In this document: positions 9,546-19,575 of the stretch, one piece after another
How the letters are laid out: each line of letters opens with the position of its first letter
How positions within the stretch are numbered: position 1 is the stretch's first letter
DNA from: Candidatus Endolissoclinum faulkneri L2
Lineage (GTDB): Bacteria; Pseudomonadota; Alphaproteobacteria; Thalassobaculales; Thalassobaculaceae
Reading direction: 5' to 3'
Assembly (NCBI RefSeq): GCF_000319385.1
Contig: NC_019566.1
Coordinates: forward strand, 821,266-885,265
Length of the DNA: 64,000 bases
Notes under the pieces: model-generated
What the model was told of the DNA's origin: nothing
The model's database searches: none
The model's input: only the letters and a program-made list of their open reading frames with translations
Made by a program: the position numbers and the translations under genes

Positions 9546-10355
9546 TTCATGCATTACGCAATGTAGAAATAAAAAAGCACTATCAAATATTTTAGCAAAT
9601 TTTGAAAAACTATAACTTATTAAGTTTAATAACCATCAAATATAAAATACATTAAGTATGCTTGTTTATAGCAAGGATCCACGTAGAGTATCTTTTACAT
9701 AAAAGAGTATGAAAAATATAGCCGAAAAAAAAGAAATAGCGTTAAGAGATTTTATTGCATAAAATTACTACTGCAATATGCATTAATATTAATAGTTATT
9801 TTAAATATATTATTCTGAGAGATAATAATTTTATCATTCTATTTATATTAATCTTAATAAGATACTATGATACAAAAATTATCCCGTCAGAGCTGAATAA
9901 CTATTCACCAACAAATACATATTACAAAATATCCAAGGCTATAGCGCGTTCTTAGTAGAAAAATATAATTGTTTCATTACCCTTTAATATACTAAATATA
10001 CCTTAACTGCATAAGTAAACAAAGCACTTATCAGTTTTAAGGTGTGGTTCGGCAAATTTAAATGAACTAGAGTAGAGAGGAGATTAAATAGAGCCATATT
10101 TAATTTTCTAACATAACTTAATGGTTACATTTAATGTCCTTAAAAAGATGCTTGTACTATCAGTTTGATAGTAAATCATTCATCATTTGCTGATTAAACA
10201 GCTTAAAATAAAACGACAAACATACTTTAATTTTTTCATTACGAAAACTTTTGTTTAGTATCAAAAAACAAAATCAAAATATCTTTTGATGACTTAATTG
10301 ATATTAGCTCTTAGCGTTAATGCTGATCTGTATAGATGATGATAAGTCATTTTGT

Positions 10356-11831
10356 TCATACTTTTTTTTCGCAATGATCCAAAACGAGACGGTTAAGCGC
10401 ACGTACACCAAAGCCAGATGCGCCCTTTGGTGCAGTAGGCAAATTGTTACGTAACCAAGTCACGCCTGCAATATCCATATGAATCCAAGGAATATTATTT
10501 ACAAAACGCTCCAGAAAGCACGCTGCGGTAATTGCGCCGGCCCAACGTGAGCCAGCGTTTTTCATATCAGCTACATCGCTATCCATTTGCTTATTATATA
10601 CTTCACCCATCGGCATTCGCCAAATAGCCTCATCAACAGCATTGGCAGCGGCCTGTAACTCGCCCGCTAATATGTCATTATTGCTGAAATAACCACAAGT
10701 TTCCTCGCCAAGCGCTACAACCATTGCACCAGTAAGAGTAGCAATATTAATCATGAACTCTGGCTTATACTGATCTTGAGTATACCACAGCAAATCTGCT
10801 AAAATAAGCCGACCTTCTGCATCAGTATTAACAATTTCAATGGTCTGTCCAGACATCGATCGAACAATATCACCTGGTCGTTGCGCTTTACCATCTGGCA
10901 TATTTTCAACCAAGCCAATCACGCCAATGACATTTGCCTTAGCCTTTCTCTTAGCTAAAGCACGCATTAAGCCACAAACTACTCCCGCACCACCCATGTC
11001 AAACTTCATCTCTTCCATGGCAGTAGAAGGTTTTAAAGAGATACCACCGGTATCAAAACATACTCCCTTTCCGATAAAAGCAACAGATTTTTGGTTTTTG
11101 TCACCACCTTCCCAGAGCATTATTACTACCTGCGATTCGTGCTCGCTACCCTGACCAACGCCAAGCATAGCAGACATACCAAGCCTAGCCATTTCCTTTT
11201 CTTCTAATATATCAATTTTTAATCCCAAACTTGTCATCAAAGCAACCCGTTTGGCGAATTCCGAAGGAAACAAGATATTTGCTGGCTCAGAAACAAGGTC
11301 TCGAGTAAAAAATACCCCTTCAGCTACAGCTGCTTCAACTTCATAAACTTTTTTAGCATAAGAATATTCTTCGATAGAGATAAACAAATTAACCAGTGAT
11401 GGTCTTTCTTCTTTTGTTATTTTAGTTTTATATGAATCAAATCTATAGGAGCGCAATAGTGCTCCTAGTGCTAAATGAGCAGCTATTTCTACACTCTTAA
11501 AATCATCCACCTCCATCATAATAGTGGCTTCCTCTTCACCACTATTAGCCAAAGCTTCATAAATAACGCCTCCAGATTTTTCCGCAAAAGCTAAATTTAT
11601 TTGGGATGGCTTACCTAGACCGATCAACAATATACGATTGCTTGGCGTAAAAACATTCAGTGTTTGGTGAGATCTGCCAGTAAACTGCGAGCAAGAAATA
11701 GCTGTGCTAATGAGACCATTAGTCTCGTTATCCACTTTATAAGCAGTTGGTGATAATTTACCACCTTCCACAACACCACAGACTAACGCTCCTTTTTTAG
11801 GGCGGTTGAGTTTAGTAAAGCTGATATTCAT
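10356..11831 (-). CDS. pepA: Leucyl aminopeptidase PepA (M17 family)
   Basis: Cytoplasmic aminopeptidase that removes N-terminal residues from peptides and uses two metal ions; 491 aa, normal for the family. The diagnostic M17 signature NTDAEGRL is present near residue 334, and the metal-binding lysine/aspartate region GKGVCFDTGGISLKP lies upstream of it. MKFDMGGAGVV is a further family block. I start at ATG 11831; the TTG directly before it is also possible, and a GGA purine run lies about 10 bases upstream. The gene is divergent from lptF across 131 bases, an arrangement common in alphaproteobacteria. The usual downstream partner holC is not seen. Confidence 0.96.
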   Translation of the reverse strand: MNISFTKLNRPKKGALVCGVVEGGKLSPTAYKVDNETNGLISTAISCSQFTGRSHQTLNVFTPSNRILLIGLGKPSQINLAFAEKSGGVIYEALANSGEEEATIMMEVDDFKSVEIAAHLALGALLRSYRFDSYKTKITKEERPSLVNLFISIEEYSYAKKVYEVEAAVAEGVFFTRDLVSEPANILFPSEFAKRVALMTSLGLKIDILEEKEMARLGMSAMLGVGQGSEHESQVVIMLWEGGDKNQKSVAFIGKGVCFDTGGISLKPSTAMEEMKFDMGGAGVVCGLMRALAKRKAKANVIGVIGLVENMPDGKAQRPGDIVRSMSGQTIEIVNTDAEGRLILADLLWYTQDQYKPEFMINIATLTGAMVVALGEETCGYFSNNDILAGELQAAANAVDEAIWRMPMGEVYNKQMDSDVADMKNAGSRWAGAITAACFLERFVNNIPWIHMDIAGVTWLRNNLPTAPKGASGFGVRALNRLVLDHCEKKV

Positions 11832-11962
11832 CAAATTTTTCCACAGTTGCTAAAAAGTATGCCTTTTGCAATAGCCTGTTCATATATACGGTGTCAATAC
11901 TTTAATTGAGCTATCATTCACTGCTATAAATTTGGCATTATCAAAGATAATCTGACGTACCG

Positions 11963-13069
11963 ATGTGCTTTAAACTTTACGTACTACGACAAATTGTTAC
12001 TGCGATGTTATTTATAATAATATCGTTAACATTTGTTATTTGGCTATCGCAATCTCTGCGCTTTGTAGATCTGCTAGTCAATCGTAGCTTATCAATTAAT
12101 ACATTCATATATCTTACCATTATGCTAATGCCTACCTGGCTTTCGATTGTGCTCCCAATTGCTAGCTTCGCTAGCATGCTCTTCGTTTATAATAAAATGA
12201 CTGTTGATCAAGAATTGCTCGTAATGGCTGCTGCTGGTCTCAGCCCAATACGTTTGTCACAACCCGCTTTCTTTGTCGCTATCGCTACGACAGGGCTTTG
12301 CTTTTTGTTAAACACCTACTTAATTCCGATGGGCTATAGAGTATTTAAGGAATTGCAATGGCAAATAAAGCATAACATGGAAAACATTATACCGCGTGAA
12401 GGTGAATTTTGCTCCTTGGGCGATAATATCACCATTTATTTTCACACTTTTCAAGCAAACGGCAATCTACTTGGCATTATGCTGCACGACCAGCGAAATC
12501 CAGCTAAGTTGATAACTTTTGTGGCTGAAAAAGGTATACTGGTCAATACACCAAAAGGACCTCATGCTGTCATGATTAACGGCAATCGACAAGAGCATGA
12601 GGTTAAAACTAAACATATCAATATTTTGTACTTTGACTATTATTTAATTGATCTTGGCAAGAATGAACAGGAAAAGCGCAGCTATCGTGAAATAAATGAG
12701 TTGTTCATATATCAACTACTTAATCCTACTGACAGCGTAAATACAAACAGTAGTGCAAGCGAACTAATAGCTGAAGGATACCAACGATTGAGCAGTCCTT
12801 TACTACCTATCAGCCTAAGCGCAATCGGCTTGGCGGTAATGTTATCAACGAAATTTTCCAGACATCGACAGTCAACTAAGATTATACTCGCAGTACTATT
12901 AGCCGTCGCAACCGAATCTCTAGCTTGTGTAAGCAAGTATTTGGTAACAAAATCATCGCCAATGATTGCACTTATGTGGCTTACAGTAATATTACCATTG
13001 ATTTTATCAATTATTTCTCTGTCTTGTGTGCGTTTACGTACACGACGTGCTCAAGTTACCAGATTATAA
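11963..13069 (+). CDS. lptF: LPS export permease LptF
   Basis: Inner-membrane subunit of the LptB2FG complex, which extracts lipopolysaccharide from the inner membrane and pushes it along the periplasmic bridge; 368 aa. Three N-terminal helices (about 12-34, 45-75, 95-118), a long periplasmic beta-jellyroll segment (about 125-250) and three C-terminal helices (about 270-355) match the family. MAAAGLSP after the second helix is the typical cytoplasmic coupling loop. It is the first gene of lptF-lptG-lptD-surA-pdxA-rsmA, all tightly spaced on the plus strand. The ATPase LptB is not in the window. Confidence 0.95.
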   Translation: MCFKLYVLRQIVTAMLFIIISLTFVIWLSQSLRFVDLLVNRSLSINTFIYLTIMLMPTWLSIVLPIASFASMLFVYNKMTVDQELLVMAAAGLSPIRLSQPAFFVAIATTGLCFLLNTYLIPMGYRVFKELQWQIKHNMENIIPREGEFCSLGDNITIYFHTFQANGNLLGIMLHDQRNPAKLITFVAEKGILVNTPKGPHAVMINGNRQEHEVKTKHINILYFDYYLIDLGKNEQEKRSYREINELFIYQLLNPTDSVNTNSSASELIAEGYQRLSSPLLPISLSAIGLAVMLSTKFSRHRQSTKIILAVLLAVATESLACVSKYLVTKSSPMIALMWLTVILPLILSIISLSCVRLRTRRAQVTRL

Positions 13070-13082
13070 TTATGTTAAGGAA

Positions 13083-14177
13083 ATGAGGTTTTCTTGGATA
13101 CTATCTTTTTATATTGGCCGCCAATTAGCTATTTGGCTGTTTGGATCTTTCACAGGACTCACAACTACAGTCTTCTTACTCGACTTTATCGAGCTACTGC
13201 GTCGAGGAACAGGAAAAGAAGGTGCATATTTCATCGTTTTATTACAAATGGCACTGCTAAAGTTGCCAACCATGGCATGTCAAATTATGCCTTTTGGAAT
13301 ACTGTTTGGCTCTATGCTTGCATTTGCTCAGCTAACTCGGAGCAACGAACTAGTGGTTGCTCGATCTGTCGGCGTGTCAGTTTGGCAATTTATGATGCCA
13401 CCTATTCTCATAGCATTAGCTATGGGAATTATTAACATTACCATCTTAAACTCAATCTCTTCTAACATGCTAAAAAAATTCCATCAGTTAGAAGATTCTG
13501 TTCTACATAACCGATCAAATAAATTTCTACCGGTGCAATCTCGCGAGATATGGATGCGCGAGCAGGACGAAAAGCATCGCTTAGTAATTAATGCACGAAA
13601 TATCTATAATAATACTGGTCTAGTTGATGTAATAATGCTATTTTTTGATTATAAAAATCATTTCCAGAAACGAATAGATGCCCACAAAGCAACATTATCT
13701 AACGGCAATTGGATGTTAAAAGATGTAGTTATAACTGTTGAACACACTAGATCAAAGCCAATCGATGAAATTTCCTTCCCGACTAATCTCACTGTAGATA
13801 ACCTCAAGAATTTATACATTGCGCCTGAAACAATGTCACTATGGGAATTGCAGCAATTCATTGAATTACTTGAAAATACTGGTTTTTTAGCAGTTCAACA
13901 TCGGCTTTATTGGCACGCAAAGCTAGCTTATCCTCTATTGATGATGGACATGGTTATGATTGCAGCAATATTCTCTCTACGTTTAGCTAAAAATAACAAC
14001 ATATTGGTTTTGGCTGCTGCGGGGCTCTGCTGTGGTTTTCTAATATATTTCTTATCAAATATCCTCTTTGCACTAGGAATGGCAGCAAGAATTCCAGCAC
14101 GATTAGCAGCGTGGACTCCCGCAATTATTACAATGTTATTAAGCGTTGCTGGCAATTTACATCTTGAGGATGGATGA
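13083..14177 (+). CDS. lptG: LPS export permease LptG
   Basis: Partner of LptF in the LPS extraction complex, 364 aa. The membrane layout is the same: three helices, a periplasmic domain at about 125-250, then three helices. I chose ATG 13083, in frame and 13 bases after the lptF stop, with AAGGAA just upstream; the frame remains open further upstream inside lptF, but that would overlap. Its stop overlaps the lptD start as ATGA, so the genes are translationally coupled. The coupling loop ARSVGVSVWQ is family-typical. Confidence 0.95.
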   Translation: MRFSWILSFYIGRQLAIWLFGSFTGLTTTVFLLDFIELLRRGTGKEGAYFIVLLQMALLKLPTMACQIMPFGILFGSMLAFAQLTRSNELVVARSVGVSVWQFMMPPILIALAMGIINITILNSISSNMLKKFHQLEDSVLHNRSNKFLPVQSREIWMREQDEKHRLVINARNIYNNTGLVDVIMLFFDYKNHFQKRIDAHKATLSNGNWMLKDVVITVEHTRSKPIDEISFPTNLTVDNLKNLYIAPETMSLWELQQFIELLENTGFLAVQHRLYWHAKLAYPLLMMDMVMIAAIFSLRLAKNNNILVLAAAGLCCGFLIYFLSNILFALGMAARIPARLAAWTPAIITMLLSVAGNLHLEDG

Positions 14178-16327
14178 CACGTACACAAATTATTGCTGCT
14201 ATCCTGATATTGTTATCTGTTAACAATATTGTCAAGCAATCTAAAGCACAGGAAGCCAACGCTGGAAAAAAGCCATTTCTCTTAATTGCGGATGAGATAA
14301 TTTATGATGAATCTTTTGGCATATTAACTGCACGTGGTAATGTCGAAATCAGTCAAAATTCTCTTGTCCTACGCGCTGATACAATAAGCTATAATCGTAA
14401 AGCTGATACTGTTATTGCTCTCGGCAATGTCGCTATCATGCAATCATCGGGCCAAGTAATATTCAGCGACTATGTGGAATTAAACCACCAGCTAAAAATC
14501 GGCACAATTAATAATTTTCGCAGTTTGTTAGTTGACGGCTCTCGTCTCGCAGCAGTCCGAGGTAGACGCAAACCTGCTTATCATACAGAGCTAGAAAAAG
14601 CGATATTTTCTCCCTGTAGTGTATGTGATAAAGATGGAAATAAAACACCTGTATGGCAGATTAAAGCGCTAAAAATAGTCCATGATGAGATTAATAAAGA
14701 TATCATTTACAATTTCGCTACATTTGAATTATACGGCTTTCCGATCGCTTTTACACCATACTTTAAACACCCTGATCCGACTATCAAGCGAAGCTCTGGT
14801 ATGCTTGCCCCAACTATTGGTCTATCAGATGAGTTAGGCTTTATCTATGGTCAACCATATTACTACGTAATCGACGATGCTAGTGACTTACTAATAGAGC
14901 CACGAATACACTCAACGAGCGGCTCCATACTTTTAACCAACTATCGCAAGCAGTTCTCTAAAGGAGAAATAAACTTAGATAACTCTATAGCTTATGTAAA
15001 GCAAAGTTATCAAAATACTGCTTCAAAAGATTATGGATTCGAGTGGCATGCTGACTGGGCAGGAAAAATTAAAATAAATGAATCATGGCTTGGTGGTTTT
15101 GATTTTGAACAAGCAAGTCAAAGCAGTTATTTAACTCACTACAACATCAAAGATGCAAGGTTGCTAACCAGCAAATTGTACGCCGAAAGATTCCATGGAC
15201 GCAACTACACCTCCCTAGAAGCTTATAAATTTCAAAATCTACAATCTAGCATTCATTCGGACGATACGCCAATTATACTTCCGCTTATCCAATATAGCTA
15301 TGTCGGACCTCGAGACAAGTATGGAGGTCATACTTCTCTGGATGCCAGCCTGCTATCCATGAGCAAAAAGTCTGGAAAGAATACTCAACGTGTTTCCGCA
15401 GTCACTGGATGGGAGTTACAATCTATATCGGATAATGGCGCGATCTATACTCTGAACGCTAACTTACAAACTGATGCTTATTACGTGACTAACGCTGGTA
15501 AATGGTTAAATGAGGATAAATATATCGTCGGTCGTATCTTTCCGCAAATGGGACTAAAGTGGCAGTATCCACTTGTCAAGCGCAGCAATCAATTGACTAC
15601 ACTTATTGAGCCAATTGGCAGCTTGTTTATTGCCCCCCTGGGAGGCAATCCCAAAAAGATTACAAATGAAGGAAGTCAGCAATTTGAATTTGATGAAACT
15701 AAACTATTTCGCTTAAATCGCTATGATGATACAGATAGAGTGACTAATGGTAGTCACTTGAATTATGGTTTGCATGCCGGAGTATACGGTGATGATGGTA
15801 GTTCGAGTGAGATCTTAATAGGCCAAAGTTATCGATTTTACGGTAGATGCTCACTTGACTATGGTGCTGGTCTAGAAGAAGATTTATCAGACTTGGTTGG
15901 GGCACTATCGTTGCGTCCAACAAGTTGGCCATTCAAATTGACATATCGTTTCCGCTATGATCCTGAAGAAGCAAACTTGCACCGTAACGAAGTTGGTTTT
16001 TATTTATCTCAACCAAGATTTCATTTCGGGGGCAATTATATCAGTATTGATAGCTATTACGATAACCAATCACCAATTTCTCGTGAACAAATTGAATTAT
16101 ACGGCCGATTAAAAATGAGCGATCATTGGAATATAGATGGACTTCTAACAAGTGAGTTATCGCATCCTCATAATCCTTTGCTTCGTGGTAAGTTAGGCTT
16201 TACCTATACAAACGAATGCATATTATTTGGTATCAACTTTCAACGCTCGAATATAAGCGACAAAGATATCAAAGCTAACGATCGAATCATGTTTCGTCTT
16301 ACCCTAACTCATTTAGGTGAATTTTAA
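14174..16327 (+). CDS. lptD: LPS-assembly outer-membrane protein LptD
   Basis: Outer-membrane beta-barrel that inserts LPS into the outer leaflet, 717 aa. A signal peptide covers about residues 1-25 (cleavage near SKAQEA). The N-terminal OstA/LptA-like beta-jellyroll follows (about 35-140, with RGNVEIS and ADTISYNRKADTVIALGNV). A CxxC pair (FSPCSVCDKDG) marks the junction used for disulfide formation in this family. The rest is a barrel rich in alternating aromatic residues, ending in F at the C-terminus as expected for BamA-assembled proteins. It overlaps lptG by 4 bases. Retention of the complete Lpt inner and outer components implies that the cell still displays LPS. Confidence 0.94.
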   Translation: MTRTQIIAAILILLSVNNIVKQSKAQEANAGKKPFLLIADEIIYDESFGILTARGNVEISQNSLVLRADTISYNRKADTVIALGNVAIMQSSGQVIFSDYVELNHQLKIGTINNFRSLLVDGSRLAAVRGRRKPAYHTELEKAIFSPCSVCDKDGNKTPVWQIKALKIVHDEINKDIIYNFATFELYGFPIAFTPYFKHPDPTIKRSSGMLAPTIGLSDELGFIYGQPYYYVIDDASDLLIEPRIHSTSGSILLTNYRKQFSKGEINLDNSIAYVKQSYQNTASKDYGFEWHADWAGKIKINESWLGGFDFEQASQSSYLTHYNIKDARLLTSKLYAERFHGRNYTSLEAYKFQNLQSSIHSDDTPIILPLIQYSYVGPRDKYGGHTSLDASLLSMSKKSGKNTQRVSAVTGWELQSISDNGAIYTLNANLQTDAYYVTNAGKWLNEDKYIVGRIFPQMGLKWQYPLVKRSNQLTTLIEPIGSLFIAPLGGNPKKITNEGSQQFEFDETKLFRLNRYDDTDRVTNGSHLNYGLHAGVYGDDGSSSEILIGQSYRFYGRCSLDYGAGLEEDLSDLVGALSLRPTSWPFKLTYRFRYDPEEANLHRNEVGFYLSQPRFHFGGNYISIDSYYDNQSPISREQIELYGRLKMSDHWNIDGLLTSELSHPHNPLLRGKLGFTYTNECILFGINFQRSNISDKDIKANDRIMFRLTLTHLGEF

Positions 16328-16389
16328 TTCATACTAGCTTGGAATATTCATAAAGACGTTGTTGTGCAATACGACATTTACTAAATGAT

Positions 16390-17715
16390 ATGCTGGTAAT
16401 TCTATTCGCATTGAGTATGCTTCATTTAATGTCTCGATATCAAATATCTATGGTGTTTGCACTTGTTGTTTGCGTAAGTACTTTTTTTATGCGGACAGTA
16501 GCTCCGCTAGCAAACAAGTTACAATATATGCAGCGAATTGCTGCCGTAGTAAATGACGAAATTATTTCTTTTTGGGACCTGCGTAATCGAATTGATATGG
16601 TGATCATAACCTCACAACTCCCACGAAGTTATGAAACTGCCCAAAGGATTGCACCTAGAATACTGAGAAATCTCATTGACGAGCAAATTCAGATTCAAGA
16701 AGCAAAAAAAATGAACATAAATATCCAAGATATTGAAATGGATCGTGCGCTTCGTGATATCGAGAAAAGTAATGGTTTACGGGCAGGGGAATTGAAGAAC
16801 TTTATCTTGCAACTTGGCATCAACCCTAACACGCTAGAACGTCAACTTCGCAGCAATCTACTTTGGGCTAAATTAGTAAAACGCCAATTTGCAAATCAGG
16901 TCGAAGTTAGCACTGATGAGGTCAATGAGATATGCTCACGCCTAGCTGCTCAGATTGGACATAAACAAAAATTAGTTTCTGAGATACTGCTAACCGTTGA
17001 TGATCAAGTTAAAGAAAGTGAGGTGCTACAGTTTGCTAATCAGCTAGTAAAGCTACTCCGTGCTGGTGCATCATTTAAGTCACTTGCGCAGCAATTCTCT
17101 CAGGGTTCCAATGCTAGTATCGGTGGCGATATAGGCTGGTTATTACCTGAAGATCTCACGCAAGAACTTTCTAATGTAATAAAAACACTATCTGTAGGGG
17201 AGATCACAGAGCCAATACGCACTGTGTTTGGTTATCACATCCTTCAAGTAAAAGATACAAGAGTAATAGCAAAGCAGGATCCTGGACTGATTCATATCAG
17301 TTTAAGTCAAATATTTCTATCAATGATACACCCCAATGATCTACAAGAGCGCAAGATGTATATTTCAAAGGTTCAGGATACAATCGACAAAGCCAAGAGT
17401 TGCGAGCATTTGGCAGTACTGGCTAAAGAAGCTGGTTCCTCTATAGCGCCAAAGCTAGAAAAGTTAAGTATTACTGAATTGCCTTCATATTTGAGAGCAA
17501 AGGTAGAAAACCTGCAAGTTGGAGAAAAAACAACGCCGATCAATCTGCCAAACGGCGTTTTGGCAGTTATGCTTTGCCAGCGCAATGATCAGAATCCCAC
17601 CCTACAAGATTCCACTCAGATTCGTCGCAATCTCGAGAACCAGCGCCTTGGGGTCCTTGCTCAGCGCTATTTACGTGAATTACGCCAAGCTACCTTTATT
17701 GAAACTCGTGTCTAA
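16390..17715 (+). CDS. surA: Periplasmic chaperone / peptidyl-prolyl isomerase SurA
   Basis: Escorts unfolded outer-membrane proteins such as LptD to the Bam machine; 441 aa. A hydrophobic signal or anchor lies at about residues 10-40. The SurA N-terminal domain follows (about 48-170, starting IAAVVNDEIISFWDLRNRI), and a parvulin domain lies at about 190-300 with FKSLAQQFS and GGDIGWL. The C-terminal parvulin-like part (about 300-440) is less conserved. Several ATGs in the first 20 codons could be the start; ATG 16390 is the most upstream. It lies 62 bases after lptD and overlaps pdxA by 8 bases. Its place beside lptD is the standard surA context. Confidence 0.93.
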   Translation: MLVILFALSMLHLMSRYQISMVFALVVCVSTFFMRTVAPLANKLQYMQRIAAVVNDEIISFWDLRNRIDMVIITSQLPRSYETAQRIAPRILRNLIDEQIQIQEAKKMNINIQDIEMDRALRDIEKSNGLRAGELKNFILQLGINPNTLERQLRSNLLWAKLVKRQFANQVEVSTDEVNEICSRLAAQIGHKQKLVSEILLTVDDQVKESEVLQFANQLVKLLRAGASFKSLAQQFSQGSNASIGGDIGWLLPEDLTQELSNVIKTLSVGEITEPIRTVFGYHILQVKDTRVIAKQDPGLIHISLSQIFLSMIHPNDLQERKMYISKVQDTIDKAKSCEHLAVLAKEAGSSIAPKLEKLSITELPSYLRAKVENLQVGEKTTPINLPNGVLAVMLCQRNDQNPTLQDSTQIRRNLENQRLGVLAQRYLRELRQATFIETRV

Positions 17716-18715
17716 TGTTCCACCTATCGTAGTCACTCCTGGAGAACCAGCGGGTGTTGGTATTGACCTTGTACTTGGTTTATGGATCACCCGCAACCAA
17801 GATACACCTGCGTTCTTTCTTATTGACGATCCACAACGCGTGGCAAAGCGTGCACGCCTACTTGGATTATCTATCTCTTTTGAGATTATGGAAGATCCTT
17901 CTTATGCTAGTAATGCATTCCCAAGTGCTTTACCTGTATTAAGGCATCATTTTCCAGTAGATACCACTCCCGGTATACCTAATTTAGCTAATACGTTAGC
18001 AACGGTAGAAGCAATTAATAGAGCAATAACTTTGATACGCGCAGGAATGGCTTCCGCTGTTGTAACCAATCCTATCCAAAAGGAAACTTTATACCAAGCA
18101 GGTTTCAACCAACCTGGACATACCGAATATCTAGCTAAACTGTCGGATGCTAATGTTATACCCGTAATGTTGATTGTAACACCTGATCTAAAAGTAGTAC
18201 CAGTAACAATTCATATTCCATTAGCAGAGGTTTCGCGTCAACTTACAGTAGAAAAAATATTTACTACCGGGCTTATTACTTATAACGCTTTGCGTGCTGA
18301 TTTTGGAATCATTGCCCCACGTCTAGCATTGACAGGACTTAATCCTCATGCAGGAGAAAACGGCACATTGGGACGAGAAGATAATGAAGTGATCGCTACC
18401 GCTGTTGCCAAACTATCTGCTAAAGGGATTGATGCTCAAGGCCCTTTTTCGGCGGATACACTATTTTATGAAGAGGCAAGGACAAATTATGATGTTGTAC
18501 TCGGCATGTATCATGATCAAGTTTTGGTGCCAATAAAGACTCTTGATTTCTGGAGAGGGGTCAATGTAACTATAGGTCTTCCATTCATTCGTACGTCTCC
18601 CAATCACGGCACAGCGCTAAGATTAGCCGGTACCGGTACAGCACGAATAGATAGTCTACGAGCTGCTACTGATATGGCTTGGTGTATAGTTCGTCGTCGC
18701 GCTGAATCGCAGTGA
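17708..18715 (+). CDS. pdxA: 4-hydroxythreonine-4-phosphate dehydrogenase PdxA
   Basis: NAD-dependent enzyme of the DXP-dependent pyridoxal-phosphate pathway, 335 aa. Family blocks: TPGEPAGVGIDL at the N-terminus, GFNQPGHTEYLA, TGLNPHAGENG, GMYHDQVL and PFIRTSPNHGTA, which carry the metal-binding histidines. The reading frame is open much further upstream inside surA, so the start was chosen by homology. GTG 17708 overlaps the surA stop and places PPIVVTPGEPAG correctly; TTG 17699 is an alternative. It overlaps rsmA by 4 bases (GTGA). The surA-pdxA-rsmA order is widely conserved in proteobacteria. Confidence 0.94.
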   Translation: MSNVPPIVVTPGEPAGVGIDLVLGLWITRNQDTPAFFLIDDPQRVAKRARLLGLSISFEIMEDPSYASNAFPSALPVLRHHFPVDTTPGIPNLANTLATVEAINRAITLIRAGMASAVVTNPIQKETLYQAGFNQPGHTEYLAKLSDANVIPVMLIVTPDLKVVPVTIHIPLAEVSRQLTVEKIFTTGLITYNALRADFGIIAPRLALTGLNPHAGENGTLGREDNEVIATAVAKLSAKGIDAQGPFSADTLFYEEARTNYDVVLGMYHDQVLVPIKTLDFWRGVNVTIGLPFIRTSPNHGTALRLAGTGTARIDSLRAATDMAWCIVRRRAESQ

Positions 18716-19575
18716 TTGAACGTATTCTTGAGATCGCGGATGAAGTAGCAATGCTGCCACCAATACGTGAAATAATAAGTGCTGGTAGAATTTCTGCTCG
18801 CAAGTCGCTTGGTCAACATTTTTTGTTTGATATTAACCTAGCTCGCCGAATTGCCCGATTAGCAGGCGACATGTCAACTGGTACAACGATTGAGATCGGT
18901 CCAGGGCCTGGTGGCTTAACTCGTGGGCTTTTGCTAGAAGGTGCCAGAAAAGTGGTGGCAGTCGAAATTGACTCTAGAGCTAACAATTTTCTTAAATCCT
19001 TAATTACAGCAGCATCAGGTAGGCTAACTCTAATTAAAGAGGACGCATTGAAGGTTAATTTTACTGCAATTAGTCAACCTCCTCGACATATCGTTGCCAA
19101 TTTACCTTACAACATTGCTACACGCATTCTACTTACTTTACTACGTAACCCACATGACTTCGCTTCGCTCACCCTAATGTTCCAAAGTGAAGTAGCCGAT
19201 CGACTAATAGCCAATCCAGGTAGTAAAATTTATGGACGACTTAGCGTATTAGTATCTTGGCTATGCACTACTCAAAAATTAATGAATATATCGCCAAACG
19301 CATTCATTCCGCCACCAAAAATTTGTTCTAGCCTTGTACGTCTAGTACCACGCGTCACACCACTTGCAGCAGCCAACCGCGATATTTTGGAATATATCAC
19401 GAAAGCAGCTTTCTCTCAACGCAGAAAAATGCTACGACAAAGTTTAAAAAAGCTAGGAGGTGTTACTTTAATCCAAGCAGCAGATCTAAATCATACATCC
19501 CGGCCAGAAAATTTAACGGTGAAAGAATTTTGCCGACTAGCTAATGCTTATTCTAAGTTAAATCAAATCCGATAG
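18712..19575 (+). CDS. rsmA: 16S rRNA dimethyladenosine transferase RsmA (KsgA)
   Basis: S-adenosylmethionine-dependent enzyme that dimethylates two adjacent adenines near the 3' end of 16S rRNA during 30S assembly; 287 aa. Motifs: KSLGQHFLFD, the SAM-binding IEIGPGPGGLT, and the catalytic NLPYNIAT. The C-terminal small domain has FSQRRKMLRQSL. The GTG start overlaps the pdxA stop, which supports both. It is the last gene of the lptF operon and is followed by 2.75 kb without a gene. Confidence 0.96.
   Translation: MIERILEIADEVAMLPPIREIISAGRISARKSLGQHFLFDINLARRIARLAGDMSTGTTIEIGPGPGGLTRGLLLEGARKVVAVEIDSRANNFLKSLITAASGRLTLIKEDALKVNFTAISQPPRHIVANLPYNIATRILLTLLRNPHDFASLTLMFQSEVADRLIANPGSKIYGRLSVLVSWLCTTQKLMNISPNAFIPPPKICSSLVRLVPRVTPLAAANRDILEYITKAAFSQRRKMLRQSLKKLGGVTLIQAADLNHTSRPENLTVKEFCRLANAYSKLNQIR

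Larger units (their letters stand above)
7764..10355. other. Long gene-free AT-rich stretch
   Basis: About 2.6 kb with no convincing gene. Things visible: a 39-codon open frame at 8849-8968 whose second half is markedly less AT-rich; a 10-bp inverted repeat with 7-base loop (9347-9356 and 9364-9373); and a terminator-like hairpin at 9512-9530 followed by a short T-run. A 66-codon frame at 9755-9955 is mostly Ile/Asn/Tyr codons and is attributed to composition. The stretch ends at the 3' end of pepA. Confidence 0.6.

Noticed and set aside
9755-9955. 66-codon plus-strand open frame
   Set aside because: It is dominated by Ile, Asn, Tyr and Lys codons, has no ribosome binding site and no family resemblance; expected by chance at this A/T content.
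11869-11897. TTGACA (minus strand, 11892-11897) as a -35 box for pepA
   Set aside because: The -35 match is perfect, but the sequence 17 bases on (CTATTG) is a poor -10 box; not enough to call a promoter.
17519-17707. Upstream extension of the pdxA frame inside surA
   Set aside because: The extension is the overlapping frame of surA and does not fit the PdxA N-terminus; the start was placed at GTG 17708.
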